Below are positions 38,282 to 46,742 of a stretch of DNA of 64,000 nucleotides, in pieces; position 1 is the stretch's first letter, and every line of letters starts with the position of its first letter. Position numbers and translations under genes: made by a program. Origin of the DNA: Klebsiella electrica (lineage in GTDB: Bacteria; Pseudomonadota; Gammaproteobacteria; Enterobacterales; Enterobacteriaceae); assembly GCF_006711645.1 (NCBI RefSeq), contig NZ_CP041249.1, positions 28,371-92,370 of the forward strand. The letters run 5' to 3'. A model generated the notes under the pieces. It searched no databases. It was not told where the DNA came from and saw only the letters and a program-made list of their open reading frames with translations.

Positions 38282-39007
38282 ATGACAATGTACGAAACCC
38301 GCCTCAATGCCGTCGATCGCTGGCTGCAGGGGCTGCTGACCTGGACGCCTGGACAGACGGATATCATCAAAACGGTGGCGCTGGTGCTGATGATTGTCGA
38401 TCACACCGGTTTGCTGCTGGCCGGGAATAATGAACTCATGCGTCTGCTGGGGAGAGGCTGCTTTCCCCTGTTTGGTCTGGTCTGGGGAATGAACCTGGCG
38501 CGCCACGGGGCCATCCGCCAGACACAGCTGAACAGCCTGTGGTGCTGGGCGCTGATCGCCCAGGGCTCCTTTATTCTCATCGGGTACCCGTGGTACATGG
38601 GGAATATCCTGTTTAGCTTTGCGGTCACCGGCCAGGCGCTGCGCTGGTTCAGTCTGCAGACCCGCAATGATATTCTGCTGGCGATCGCCATTGTCGTGGC
38701 CTGGCTCCCCTTATCTGCCGACAGCTACGGTCTGGCCGGGGTCTTCATGCTGATCAACAGCTGGCGGCTTTGTCGGGCGAAAGAGCCTGTAGAACGGATC
38801 GGGTATGCCGTGCTGTGGGCTGTCATGGTACTACTGATGAATGCCCATGATATTACCCAGGCCATTGCCGGCCTGATGGTCGCTTTGCTGGCCCTGGCGG
38901 TCTGTTCTGACCTCGGTCGTTCTGTTCCGCGCTTCTGGCCGCGGCACTTTTTTGTGATGTTTTATGCCGTGCATCTGGCGGTGTTGGGGATCGTTGCCTC
39001 GATGTAA
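38282..39007 (+). CDS. traX: TraX pilin acetylase
   Basis: 241 residues (F 248). About eight membrane helices; TDIIKTVALVLMIVDHTGLL and GRGCFPLFGLVWGMNLAR are conserved TraX signatures. In F it N-acetylates mature TraA. RBS AAAGGAAAGG; ATG 38288 is an alternative. Follows traI by 82 bases. Confidence 0.93.
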   Translation: MTMYETRLNAVDRWLQGLLTWTPGQTDIIKTVALVLMIVDHTGLLLAGNNELMRLLGRGCFPLFGLVWGMNLARHGAIRQTQLNSLWCWALIAQGSFILIGYPWYMGNILFSFAVTGQALRWFSLQTRNDILLAIAIVVAWLPLSADSYGLAGVFMLINSWRLCRAKEPVERIGYAVLWAVMVLLMNAHDITQAIAGLMVALLALAVCSDLGRSVPRFWPRHFFVMFYAVHLAVLGIVASM

Positions 39008-39163
39008 AAAAGCCCGGACAGAAGTCCTGGCCGCAATTGCGTAGATACACCTAATACACCTAATATCAAGAGGAATGAGGTACCGGCATCCTGAGAGGAT
39101 GCGCTGTCAGCTGCATTCACGTATCTTATAGCCTGGTTCCTGGCAGGAAAGAAAGCCTTTATT

Positions 39164-39754
39164 ATGACTGAAGAAAAACGCCCTGTACTGAGTCTGAAAA
39201 GAAAGCCGGCAGCGGATACCGCAGCGGCCGGGTCCGTTGACACGCCTGGTGTGGTACGGCGGAAAAAAGTGGTGGTGGTCACGACGCCTCCGGCCTGGAA
39301 GCTGAAGAAAGAAAAGCTGGCACAGGCTAAACAGGCTGCTGAAGCCGCCGCCAGCCAGCCAGCACCGGAGGCTGTGAAAGCGGTCAAAACGCCCGGTCCG
39401 GTTCGCTATCTTCGTTTACTGCCGCCGGAGCAGGCCATCATGACCCTGAAGGCATTCTGGCCACAGCTGTTTGACGGTGACTCGCCGCGTCTGCTGGCGA
39501 CTGGGATGCGTGAACAGCTGTTTGCCGATATCGCGGGGCGCGACCTGCCGCTGTCGCATAAACAGGTGATTAAGTGCCTGAAAAGCCTGACCCGGTCGGC
39601 GGGTTATCTGTCCCGGATGCGGGAAGGTGCCTCCCGCTATGACCTGCAGGGGAATGTGGTGGCTACGGTCACTGCTGATGAAGCGCACTACGCCAGTGAG
39701 CGCATGATGAAAGAGCTGTTACGCGCTGAACGAAAGATGAGTCAGACCGTTTAA
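39164..39754 (+). CDS. finO: FinO RNA chaperone, fertility inhibitor
   Basis: 196 residues (F/R6-5 FinO 186). Basic N-terminal tail with KKVVVVTTPPAWKLKKEKLA, then the FinO/ProQ domain (PEQAIMTLKAFWPQLFDGDSPRLLATGM ... SHKQVIKCLKSLTRSAGYL). Binds FinP stem-loop II and the traJ leader. The frame is intact, unlike F itself where IS3 disrupts it, so transfer should be repressed. Confidence 0.94.
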   Translation: MTEEKRPVLSLKRKPAADTAAAGSVDTPGVVRRKKVVVVTTPPAWKLKKEKLAQAKQAAEAAASQPAPEAVKAVKTPGPVRYLRLLPPEQAIMTLKAFWPQLFDGDSPRLLATGMREQLFADIAGRDLPLSHKQVIKCLKSLTRSAGYLSRMREGASRYDLQGNVVATVTADEAHYASERMMKELLRAERKMSQTV

Positions 39755-39793
39755 TTCTTTTCAGTTCGCTCAGATTAAATATCAGTACGTCCA

Positions 39794-39822
39794 CAGCTAA
39801 TGGGTATCACATCCATTAGCTG
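39794..39822. repeat. 10-bp inverted repeat after finO
   Basis: CAGCTAATGG (39794-39803) and CCATTAGCTG (39813-39822), 9-nt loop, no U-run. Either an mRNA 3' hairpin for finO or an operator for the next gene. Confidence 0.5.
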
Positions 39823-39856
39823 AATGGTATTCGTCACAAATAAGAGAGTCAATAAT

Positions 39857-40270
39857 ATGAAAACCTGGGTTAACAGTGATGATATTTGTGAAGATACACG
39901 AAATATCATAAAGTCGTTATCCACGCCAGAATTCGGAGAATTTGGTGATGTAAGAGAAAGCATTATATCCCTGAAGGAATGCATTGATGAGGAAGAATAC
40001 GATTTCTATGTATTTTCAGACGCTGCATTTACACTCCTGAAGACGTTACTCAAAATCAGAATTAAACTCAGAAAGGCTGACCCTGGCCATCACTCAATCC
40101 CTGCGCTCACTCTGGCTGTTGATGACATCAGAAAGCAGCTTAAGTTGAACGAGAGGTACGTTCATGAGTTAATTCAGGTGGATAGTTTCTCCAGTCGAGC
40201 CCGCGTTTTCTTTTGGTTTGCCTGCTCTGCGGCGGCGATGCTTTTATTGTTCGCAATATTTTATATCTGA
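39857..40270 (+). CDS. hypothetical tail-anchored membrane protein
   Basis: 137 residues from ATG 39857 (GAGAGTCAATAAT). Acidic soluble N-terminal part and a single C-terminal helix (VFFWFACSAAAMLLLFAIFYI). Unrecognised; AT-rich compared with finO. Confidence 0.6.
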   Translation: MKTWVNSDDICEDTRNIIKSLSTPEFGEFGDVRESIISLKECIDEEEYDFYVFSDAAFTLLKTLLKIRIKLRKADPGHHSIPALTLAVDDIRKQLKLNERYVHELIQVDSFSSRARVFFWFACSAAAMLLLFAIFYI

Positions 40271-40422
40271 TGGAACCAAAAGGGATTCTCAGAACAGAGC
40301 TGATAATCAGCTGGCTCAATGAAACGTGTCAGTAAAAAAACTCTTCCGTTTACCTTGTTATGCCAGCATATTTTAGCAGTCGATCTTATTTTATCCATAC
40401 TTAACCTGTTAAAGGAATAAAA

Positions 40423-41214
40423 ATGAAAATCAAATTCGGATTGTATTTTCTGCTCCCGCTTATTTCGGTTGTCACTTTTAATAACAGCTTTGCTCAGGAG
40501 CATGAACCGGGAAAAACTTTCTCTGCCAGCCAGGAAAAGAGAATCGGGGAAATAGCGGCAGATTATCTACGTGCTCATCCTGAAATACTGATTCAGATGA
40601 GTGAGAAACTTCAGCACGAGCAGGAGGCGAAACAGACCCGCGGTTTTAAATCCGCTGCACTGGAACAGCAGGCTAACATTCTGGGTAATAAAAATATCCC
40701 CTCCTGGGGTCCCGGGGACGGAAAGGTGATGGTGGTTGAATTCTTTGACTACCAGTGCATCTGGTGCAGCCGGTTCGCACCCGAACTGGAGAAGGTCATC
40801 GGGAGCAACACGGACGTGCGTTACTTCTTTATGGAGTGGCCGGTGTTTGGTAGCCGGTGGCCTGCATCATTGCTGGCGGCGAAAACCGGCCTGCAGGTCT
40901 GGAAAGAAAAGGGCTCTGAGGCTTACAGGAGCTATCACAATGCGGTTTATGGTACAGGACTGAATGAAGGGAAACTGACGCAGGAGATTATCGAAAAGGT
41001 TTCTGGTCATATTAAATTTAAGCAGAATACGATTGATGAGATAAATACCACGTTGAAAAATATTAATGATATCGCCACGGCGACGGGATTAACCGGAACG
41101 CCAGGTATTATTGTGATGCCGGTGAAGGGCGCGACGGAAGAAAACGTCACGGTCTTTTCCGGAATGACTGAAGCACAGAATGTTCAGGCGGCTATAAATA
41201 AATCCCGACAATAA
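40423..41214 (+). CDS. DsbA-family periplasmic thiol oxidoreductase
   Basis: 263 residues. Signal peptide 1-24 (ends NSFA), a helical stalk (residues 35-85, YLRAHPEILIQMSEKLQHEQ), then a DsbA-like thioredoxin domain with active site C112-I-W-C115 (FFDYQCIWCSRFAPE) and cis-Pro loop TGTPG. The stalk-plus-thioredoxin plan resembles ScsC/Com1 proteins, some of which trimerise. A second oxidoreductase beside TrbB, possibly for the many Cys-rich Tra proteins. Strong RBS AAAGGAATAAAA. Confidence 0.85.
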   Translation: MKIKFGLYFLLPLISVVTFNNSFAQEHEPGKTFSASQEKRIGEIAADYLRAHPEILIQMSEKLQHEQEAKQTRGFKSAALEQQANILGNKNIPSWGPGDGKVMVVEFFDYQCIWCSRFAPELEKVIGSNTDVRYFFMEWPVFGSRWPASLLAAKTGLQVWKEKGSEAYRSYHNAVYGTGLNEGKLTQEIIEKVSGHIKFKQNTIDEINTTLKNINDIATATGLTGTPGIIVMPVKGATEENVTVFSGMTEAQNVQAAINKSRQ

Positions 41215-41343
41215 CAAGTTACTGTTGTCTCTTCTGAATGGAAGAGGATGTCTCTTAAAACAAAAAGGCACACTGCTGTATGTTGTTCGTCGTACTAACG
41301 GACTGGTATTCTGGCAGTCGGTCCCGGTGGAGTCTGGAGAGTT

Positions 41344-41940
41344 ATGTCTGAGAATATCATCGCGCTGGTTGATTATGAAAATATCGGAACGCTTGAAAAT
41401 GTAATGTTGTCGCGTTATGAACGTCTTATTTTGTTTACCGGGTCTCAGCAGGAGTTTATTCGTTTTCCGTCCGTAACACATGCCGGTAATATATCGATCA
41501 GTGTGTTTCAGGCACCCTGCGTGTCGAAAAATAATGTCGATTTCCACCTGGTACTTGAGCTGGGACGACTCAGCGTCACCGCTCCGGAAGATACGATGTT
41601 TCATGTTATATCGAATGATAAAGGGTATGACAGCGTGATTGCATTGCTCTGCAGGACAGGGCGACGATGTTGTCGTATACCCTCACCACGTTCAGCAGAG
41701 AAGGCGAAAACGGTGTCTGCGCTCATCAGCAACGATGAGGTGCTACGCCTGACCGATAAAATACAGTCATTGAGTAAAAAGTCTGCGGTAAACCGACCTG
41801 TAAGCACCTCGTCACTGATGAATTATATTAAATGTCATTCCGGTAACATCAGGAATACAGCGATTTTAAATCAGGTCAGGGACGAATTAATCAGGCGAGG
41901 CGTGATTGCCGTATATGAAAAAACGGTGGTCTGGCGCTAA
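41344..41940 (+). CDS. PIN/NYN-like domain protein
   Basis: 198 residues. IALVDYENIG, KNNVDFHLVLELGRL and ISNDKGYDSVI give the spaced acidic residues of NYN/PIN-like RNases seen beside plasmid FinO/ProQ loci. The C-terminal part (VSTSSLMNYIKCHSGNIRNT ... VRDELIRRGVI) looks like a small winged-helix. RNase activity is inferred from the family only. Confidence 0.7.
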   Translation: MSENIIALVDYENIGTLENVMLSRYERLILFTGSQQEFIRFPSVTHAGNISISVFQAPCVSKNNVDFHLVLELGRLSVTAPEDTMFHVISNDKGYDSVIALLCRTGRRCCRIPSPRSAEKAKTVSALISNDEVLRLTDKIQSLSKKSAVNRPVSTSSLMNYIKCHSGNIRNTAILNQVRDELIRRGVIAVYEKTVVWR

Positions 41941-41992
41941 TGAAATAAATAAGCAGGTTGTGATTATCTTTCTTGTCTAAAAAGGAATGAGT

Positions 41993-42637
41993 ATGTTCAG
42001 CTATTTCATGCTGCGCACTGAGCAGCAGTTATTTTGTTATTTATACGGGGGCGCGCTGGCACTGTCTCTGCAACTCTTATTTTCTCCCTCTTTTCCGGGA
42101 AATGGATTTATCCTGGTATCACTGCCCGTTGCACTATTCTGGGCCGGGCTGGCCCTGTATACGCGGCACATCGACCAGATGAGGAAGCCTGATGTCTCGC
42201 CGCTCGTCAGTATCCGTGACGGCATCCAGGTGGTGGCCATGCTGCCGCGGCATGAGAAAGCGCGGCTTGAATGGAAGATTCTGCAGGATGATGAGGTGTA
42301 CCGCCGTCAGATGCACGCTCTTTTAAACCTGATGCAACGGGTTATCAGTCGGGGATTTCTGTATGCGCCGGCAGTGATACTGGCGGGCGCTGGCGTGCTT
42401 GTCTGGGGGGTTCCGCAGGACGGTGTCCGGCTGGTGACCGCCCTGCGGAATATGTCCCCCGGAGAGCTTATGCATCAGACCGGCTTCATCCTTCGCTATG
42501 TGCTGATGATTTCCTCCATATCGGTCCTGATAGCTGACATTGTGTCCGGTCAGGGTCTGCCAAATGCCTTCCGGCGCGCGTTGCTCGACAGGCTGCCGGC
42601 TGATGCCTGGTGTATCAGAAGAGGGACAGAGCGTTGA
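41993..42637 (+). CDS. hypothetical inner-membrane protein
   Basis: 214 residues from ATG 41993 (AAAGGAATGAGT before it; ATG 41987 alternative). Helices at about 15-60 and 115-190, with a cytoplasmic loop between (RKPDVSPLVSIRDGIQ ... RRQMHALLNLMQRV). Common F-like plasmid protein upstream of the DUF2726 gene, from memory. Function unknown. Confidence 0.65.
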   Translation: MFSYFMLRTEQQLFCYLYGGALALSLQLLFSPSFPGNGFILVSLPVALFWAGLALYTRHIDQMRKPDVSPLVSIRDGIQVVAMLPRHEKARLEWKILQDDEVYRRQMHALLNLMQRVISRGFLYAPAVILAGAGVLVWGVPQDGVRLVTALRNMSPGELMHQTGFILRYVLMISSISVLIADIVSGQGLPNAFRRALLDRLPADAWCIRRGTER

Positions 42638-42692
42638 GAGGGCTGCGAAGCAAACACATCGGGGATGGTCTGGCCGCAAAGGGAGAAAGGAC

Positions 42693-43319
42693 ATGGCAAA
42701 GATATTAATGATGGCAGGCAGTGCCGTTGTTGTGCTGAGTCTGCTGGGGTTCCTGGTGCTGTTTCTGAAGGAACGTGCAACAGGGAAGACATCCCCGGTC
42801 CTGCAGGCGCTGAAAGCGGCGGGCATTCGTGCCGGAGAGGCAGAACAGAGACTGTGTCGCCAGCGGGTCTGGATGGGTAATGACACGCTGATGACGCCCC
42901 GGGAACAACATTTTTTCCGGGCATTGCTGAAACATACCGACCGGAAACACTGGCTGCTGTGCCCGCAGGTGCGAGTGGCGGATATCGCCAGCCTGGCACC
43001 CCATATCAGGCCCCGCTCCCGGACCTGGTGGCAGCTGTTCCGGATGGTGTCACAGTGGCACTGCGATGTGGTGGTGGTGGATATCAGGACCTTTGCCATT
43101 GTGGCCGCCATCGAGCTGGATGATGCGTCGCATCTGAAAAAACACCGGGTTCGCCGGGATATCCTGCTGGAAGAAGTACTCAGGCAGGCGGGCATTCCGC
43201 TGCTGAGAGACCGGGATGCTGAAAAGCTGGTCAGACAGATCAGGGCGTTTTTAATACGTCGGGAAACTGAAACTATCACCACACCATTGACGGTGGTCAG
43301 GGGAGAATACAAAGGATGA
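42693..43319 (+). CDS. DUF2726-domain membrane-anchored protein
   Basis: 208 residues from ATG 42693 (GGGAGAAAGGAC). N-terminal helix (ILMMAGSAVVVLSLLGFLVLF), then DUF2726: LMTPREQHFFRALLKH, LCPQVRVADIAS, HCDVVVVDIRTFAIVAAIELDDASH, RRDILLEEVLRQAGIPLLR. The D...E-x-D layout is that of the PD-(D/E)xK nuclease fold. Overlaps nuc by 4 bases. Confidence 0.8.
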   Translation: MAKILMMAGSAVVVLSLLGFLVLFLKERATGKTSPVLQALKAAGIRAGEAEQRLCRQRVWMGNDTLMTPREQHFFRALLKHTDRKHWLLCPQVRVADIASLAPHIRPRSRTWWQLFRMVSQWHCDVVVVDIRTFAIVAAIELDDASHLKKHRVRRDILLEEVLRQAGIPLLRDRDAEKLVRQIRAFLIRRETETITTPLTVVRGEYKG

Positions 43320-43882
43320 ACAGGAAAATAGCAGTAATAAACAGAACCCGTGTCCGCACAGGATTTGTGGCCGGAGTCCTCAGCCTGAGCCTGTTAGCGC
43401 TGGCGCCGGCAGTCGACGCCGCGACCATCGAGACAGGTTTTTCTCCGGAAGGCACAGCCCTGCAGTTGGTCCTGAAGACCCTCGATTCCGCGCAGCAGGA
43501 AATCCGGCTGATGGGGTATTCCTTCACCTCCCCGGAGGTGGTTCGCTCACTCATCGCGGCGAAACGACGTGGGGTGGATGTCCGCGTGGTGCTGGACCAG
43601 AAGGCAAATAGCGGAAAAGCCAGCATGGCCGCCCTGAACCTGCTGGCCAGCGCGGGCATTCCGGTTCGTACGGTCAGCGCCTACAAAATTTTGCACGACA
43701 AAGTGATCGTCGCGGACAGGCGCAATACAGAGGCCGGCTCGTTCAATTTCAGCCGTGCCGCTGACCGTTCGAATTCAGAGAATGTGCTGGTTGTATGGGA
43801 TGACCCGGCTCTTGCCCAGCGCTACCTGCAGCACTGGTCGTCTCGCTGGTCACAGGGAACGGACTGGAAACAGACATACTGA
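43316..43882 (+). CDS. nuc: Nuc, phospholipase-D-family endonuclease
   Basis: 188 residues. Signal peptide 1-36 (ends DAA), one HKD motif: His127-Asp128-Lys129 then ADRRNTEAGSFNFS, as in Nuc of pKM101 (dimeric, one motif per chain). Periplasmic, cleaves DNA/RNA; biological role in the plasmid is unknown. Start overlaps the DUF2726 stop. Confidence 0.9.
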   Translation: MNRKIAVINRTRVRTGFVAGVLSLSLLALAPAVDAATIETGFSPEGTALQLVLKTLDSAQQEIRLMGYSFTSPEVVRSLIAAKRRGVDVRVVLDQKANSGKASMAALNLLASAGIPVRTVSAYKILHDKVIVADRRNTEAGSFNFSRAADRSNSENVLVVWDDPALAQRYLQHWSSRWSQGTDWKQTY

Positions 43883-44014
43883 CACCGCCATAAACGATCC
43901 CCGGACGTAAACCGTGCGCCAACGTGGGTTACGTCCATAAAGTAAGTCGCTGATTTCAGGAATCTGTAGTATTCTCTGCAAACGATCCTTTTTTAGATCC
44001 TTGAGGAGGCAGAG

Positions 44015-44275
44015 ATGTCGCAGATTGATAATGCAGTAACTTCCTCTTCTAAAGATAAGCGGGTCTATCGTAAAGGTAGTCCAATGTCAGCCTCTGAAAA
44101 ACAGATGGCCGCAGTTGCAAGAAAGCGTGTCACACATAAAGAAATCAAAGTCTTTGTACGCAACCCATTGAAAGATATCCTTATTGATCTCTGTAGCCGT
44201 GATGGAATAACGCAAGCCCAACTTGTTGAAAAATTGCTCGAAAAGGAATTCAAAGCTCAGGGGTTACTCAAGTAA
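44015..44275 (+). CDS. copB: CopB/RepA2 replication repressor
   Basis: 86 residues (family norm 84-86). [20 protein letters not shown] then a basic DNA-binding part ([20 protein letters not shown]). Represses the repA promoter. RBS GAGGAGGCAGAG. Confidence 0.93.
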   Translation: MSQIDNAVTSSSKDKRVYRKGSPMSASEKQMAAVARKRVTHKEIKVFVRNPLKDILIDLCSRDGITQAQLVEKLLEKEFKAQGLLK

Positions 44276-44279
44276 AGTC

Positions 44280-44307
44280 TTTACTTTGATTTGAAGCGTG
44301 CTAGATT
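44280..44307 (+). promoter_or_regulatory. repA promoter, CopB target
   Basis: TTTACT (44280-44285) and TAGATT (44302-44307) with 16-bp spacing, in the conserved TTTGATTTGAAGCGTGC context of FII plasmids. CopB is expected to act here. Confidence 0.7.
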
Positions 44308-44394
44308 ACTGATCGTTTAATGAATTTTGGTGGCTGGCCACGCCGTAAGGTGGCAGGGAACTGGTTCTGATGAGGTGTCTACCCGGAGCCGGAA

Positions 44395-44481
44395 AAGACA
44401 AAACCCCGATAATCTTTCTATTCTTGGCGGGACAGAAGATTAACGGGGCCTTAATAAACTGCATAGAAGCTGTTGCTCTAT
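44395..44481 (-). ncRNA. copA: CopA (incA) antisense RNA
   Basis: About 87 nt. The main stem-loop pairs 44435-44448 with 44404-44418 and exposes a loop containing CGCCAA on the antisense (UUGGCG on the repA mRNA), the kissing loop that defines FII incompatibility. On the minus strand the stem is followed by TTTTGTCTTTT, the terminator. It blocks tap, and hence repA, translation. Confidence 0.88.
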
Positions 44482-44487
44482 GCAGGG

Positions 44488-44516
44488 AGTATAGTTTTAT
44501 GCTCAGAAAACTGCAA
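44488..44516 (-). promoter_or_regulatory. copA promoter
   Basis: Minus strand TTGCAG (44516-44511) and TATACT (44493-44488) with exact 17-bp spacing, which puts the RNA start near 44481. Confidence 0.8.
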
Positions 44517-44576
44517 TACCCGTTTCTGTGCCATTTGCTCCTTCCGTGCAACATAAGCGCGGGATGGTGTGACTGA
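44499..44576 (+). CDS. tap: Tap leader peptide
   Basis: 25 codons, MLRKLQYPFLCHLLL ... SAGWCD, with the conserved SAGWCD end of FII Tap peptides. Its translation opens the repA start; the tap stop lies 5 bases beyond the repA GTG, so the two are coupled and CopA acts through tap. Confidence 0.9.
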   Translation: MLRKLQYPFLCHLLLPCNISAGWCD

Positions 44577-45588
44577 ACAGCACAATCCGCAACACTGGAG
44601 TCAGCTGGATACGGAAGAACAGATCCGTTTCTGGCAGGGCGTTGAAGATGGCCACGTTGAATCTTTTCTGGTTTCCCCGGAGAAGAAGCGTACCCGTCGC
44701 CGTCGTGGTGAGCACTCCACCAAACCCAAATGCGAAAACCCGTCCTGGTTCCGGCCGTCTCACTATAAGGCGCTCGGTGGCCAGCTTGGCCACGCCTATA
44801 ACCGTCTGGTGAAGAAAGATCCGGTCACGGGGCAATTCAGCCTGCGCATGCATATGTCCCTGCACCCGTTCTATGTCCGGGAACGGCAGCGCGCCGGGCG
44901 AAAATATGCTTTCCGTCCTGAAAAACAACGTCTCCTTGATGCGCTGTGGCCGGTGCTGGTCAGCTTCTGTGATGCCGGTAAACACACGGTAGGGATGTGC
45001 GTGTCCAGGCTGGCCAGAGAGCTCAGTCCGAAAGACGCCAAAGGTAAAGTCATTCCGGAAACCGAAGTGACCATTCGCCGGGTTTCGGCGCTGATAGCTG
45101 AGCAGGTCCGCTTTGGTGTCCTGGGGGTGTCAGAAGAAACCGCCTGGGATCGGGAGTCCCGTAAACGTCTGCCAAAGTACGTGTGGATCACCGCCGCCGG
45201 CTTTAAGATGCTGGGCGTTGATTTAATGAAGCTGCAGGAGCAGCAGCTGAAGAAACTGTGCGAAAGCGAGGAACGTCAGGCGCTCATTAAAGAGGGCCTG
45301 TTAGGCGAGCATGAGGAGATTTCTGTCCATAAGGCGCGCAAGCGCTGGTATCAGCAGCGCAGCCTTGAAGCCCTGAAATACCGCCGGGCAAAAGGAGCGG
45401 CACGTAAGCGTGCCAACCGTCTGGCCAGAATGCCCCAGGATCGCCAGGTCTATGAAATGGCCTGCTGGCTGAAGAAGACGCTGCCGGCAGACGAACTCTA
45501 TGGCTATTCCGCAGACAAACTTGAGCAGCTGGCGGTACAGCACCTGTACCAGCTGGAATTGTCGCTGAGTCACTCACCGCCGCATTAG
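44569..45588 (+). CDS. repA: RepA replication initiator, FII type
   Basis: 339 residues from GTG 44569 inside tap. IncFII RepA: MTEQHNPQHWSQLDTEEQ ... NPSWFRPSHYKALGGQLGHAYNRLV ... LHPFYVRERQRAGRKYAFRPEKQ. A winged-helix initiator that acts in cis at the origin after the CIS segment. The protein looks like the Klebsiella FII(K) variant rather than R1/R100 (longer basic N-terminal RTRRRR stretch), which I infer from memory. Confidence 0.93.
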   Translation: MTEQHNPQHWSQLDTEEQIRFWQGVEDGHVESFLVSPEKKRTRRRRGEHSTKPKCENPSWFRPSHYKALGGQLGHAYNRLVKKDPVTGQFSLRMHMSLHPFYVRERQRAGRKYAFRPEKQRLLDALWPVLVSFCDAGKHTVGMCVSRLARELSPKDAKGKVIPETEVTIRRVSALIAEQVRFGVLGVSEETAWDRESRKRLPKYVWITAAGFKMLGVDLMKLQEQQLKKLCESEERQALIKEGLLGEHEEISVHKARKRWYQQRSLEALKYRRAKGAARKRANRLARMPQDRQVYEMACWLKKTLPADELYGYSADKLEQLAVQHLYQLELSLSHSPPH

Positions 45589-45617
45589 TCCGGAGAGCCA
45601 CAACCTGTTTATTTAAC

Positions 45618-45636
45618 AGCCCCTCCGGGGCTTTTT
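45618..45636 (+). terminator. CIS Rho-independent terminator
   Basis: AGCCCC-loop-GGGGCT (45618-45623, 45627-45632) then TTTTT, 30 bases after repA. In FII plasmids the CIS element with its terminator loads RepA onto the nearby origin. Confidence 0.85.
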
Positions 45637-46121
45637 GTGCTGGTTTTTTTCGGCTATTTTCACCTCATCATCTTTTCCCTGCCGGAATTATTCTCTTCCC
45701 CTGACGACTCCGCCGGCATGATGGCCATGAAACGCACCATCATGGTCAGTTATCCACATAAACCCGCAAACAGATAAGTTTCAGTTTCCGGAAATGGATA
45801 ATCTGAATCCCGCAAAACAGTCTTAACCCAGTTATTAATCCCCTGCATGACAAACAGCAGGGAGATCTTTTGTCTTTGTCATCATTGTGAATAAAACAAA
45901 AAGGCCTTCGCTAACAGCGGTCGTAAACGCCCGCGCCGCTCAGATCTAAAAGTACCTCCCGCCGACAAGCGGCGGGCATATAACCAGCACACAGATTAGT
46001 TACATCATTCAATAGATCCCTTTTTTAAAACAAACCCCGGCGCCGTTCTGCGACTCCGAGCCCCTCCCCACCACTGAAAAGCGCCGCCGCCCCCGGCCGA
46101 AGGCCGGGAGTGATGTCGCTT
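45637..46121. other. FII replication origin region (oriR)
   Basis: Non-coding stretch downstream of CIS with a perfect DnaA box TTATCCACA at 45750-45758 and AT-rich runs around 45835-45900. Place and content match oriR1. The GC-rich hairpins from 46040 on belong to the same region. Confidence 0.8.
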
Positions 46122-46400
46122 TTAATGATGGGTGTTGTAACTACTCTTCTTCATCGCTGTCGGTGGAGCTGCGGGCAGTTCTTTGGTACACGCTCGTAAG
46201 CGGCCCTGCGGCCCTGCGGCCCTGCGGCCCGCTAACGCGGAGATACGCCCCGGCTGCGGCTGTCGCCTTGCCGGGACCACTCCGACCGCGTACAGAGGCA
46301 TCTGAGACGTTTTTAGCGGGTATAGCTTTGCAGCTACCGTGTTAAGTTCCCTGGTGTCGCTGAGATAGTTGATGAACATCCCCCTAAGCGTCAGCAGCAA
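46122..46400 (-). CDS. possible small ORF at the RepA4 position
   Basis: 92 codons, MLLTLRGMFINYLSDTREL... It sits where FII plasmids are annotated with repA4 but crosses the CGGCCCTG repeats and has no clear RBS. I doubt it is a real protein. Confidence 0.25.
   Translation of the reverse strand: MLLTLRGMFINYLSDTRELNTVAAKLYPLKTSQMPLYAVGVVPARRQPQPGRISALAGRRAAGPQGRLRACTKELPAAPPTAMKKSSYNTHH
46200..46231. repeat. 8-bp tandem repeat CGGCCCTG
   Basis: Three perfect copies of CGGCCCTG plus a partial fourth (CGGCCC), in the GC-rich part downstream of the origin. Confidence 0.8.
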
Positions 46401-46742
46401 GCTGCCGCCGCTAAGGCCCCGGAAATCACGCCCTTTACGTCGTAAACGCCGTAAAGCCCGCTCACCGGGGTTAAAAGGGATTACTTTGACTTCTTCATTG
46501 CTGTTAGCGGGTTAAGGCTAATCAGGGCAGGGGGTAGGGTGGCAGAATTTATAGCCCGGCAACCGGCTACGCCGGGCTTTCGGCGCCATTTGACTCCACA
46601 GACACATGTAACCTCATCTGGCGCCTCCATGCCGCTGACGCGGCATCAGGAAGTGTAGACTTTAACGTCTGCTTTGTGCCAGGAGCGGAAGTTGTTAATT
46701 ACAGTTTGCGTGGATCACGGGTCAGGGTCACTCTACTTAATA
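46401..46742. other. non-coding flank of the replicon
   Basis: No gene seen. Contains the GC hairpin at 46554-46577 (GCCCGGC/GCCGGGC followed by TTTCGG) and another imperfect one around 46630-46648 (GATGCCGCGTCAGCGGCAT on the minus strand). It ends at the stop of the minus-strand DUF4268-type gene. Confidence 0.6.

Noticed and set aside
41640..41700. Frameshift in the PIN/NYN-like gene
   Set aside because: The stretch CRTGRRCCRIPSPRS looked out of place, but the frame stays open through a plausible C-terminal domain and no better alternative frame continues.
46122..46400. repA4 as a firm gene call
   Set aside because: Kept only at low confidence: coding is interrupted in sense by the GC repeat and no RBS is seen.
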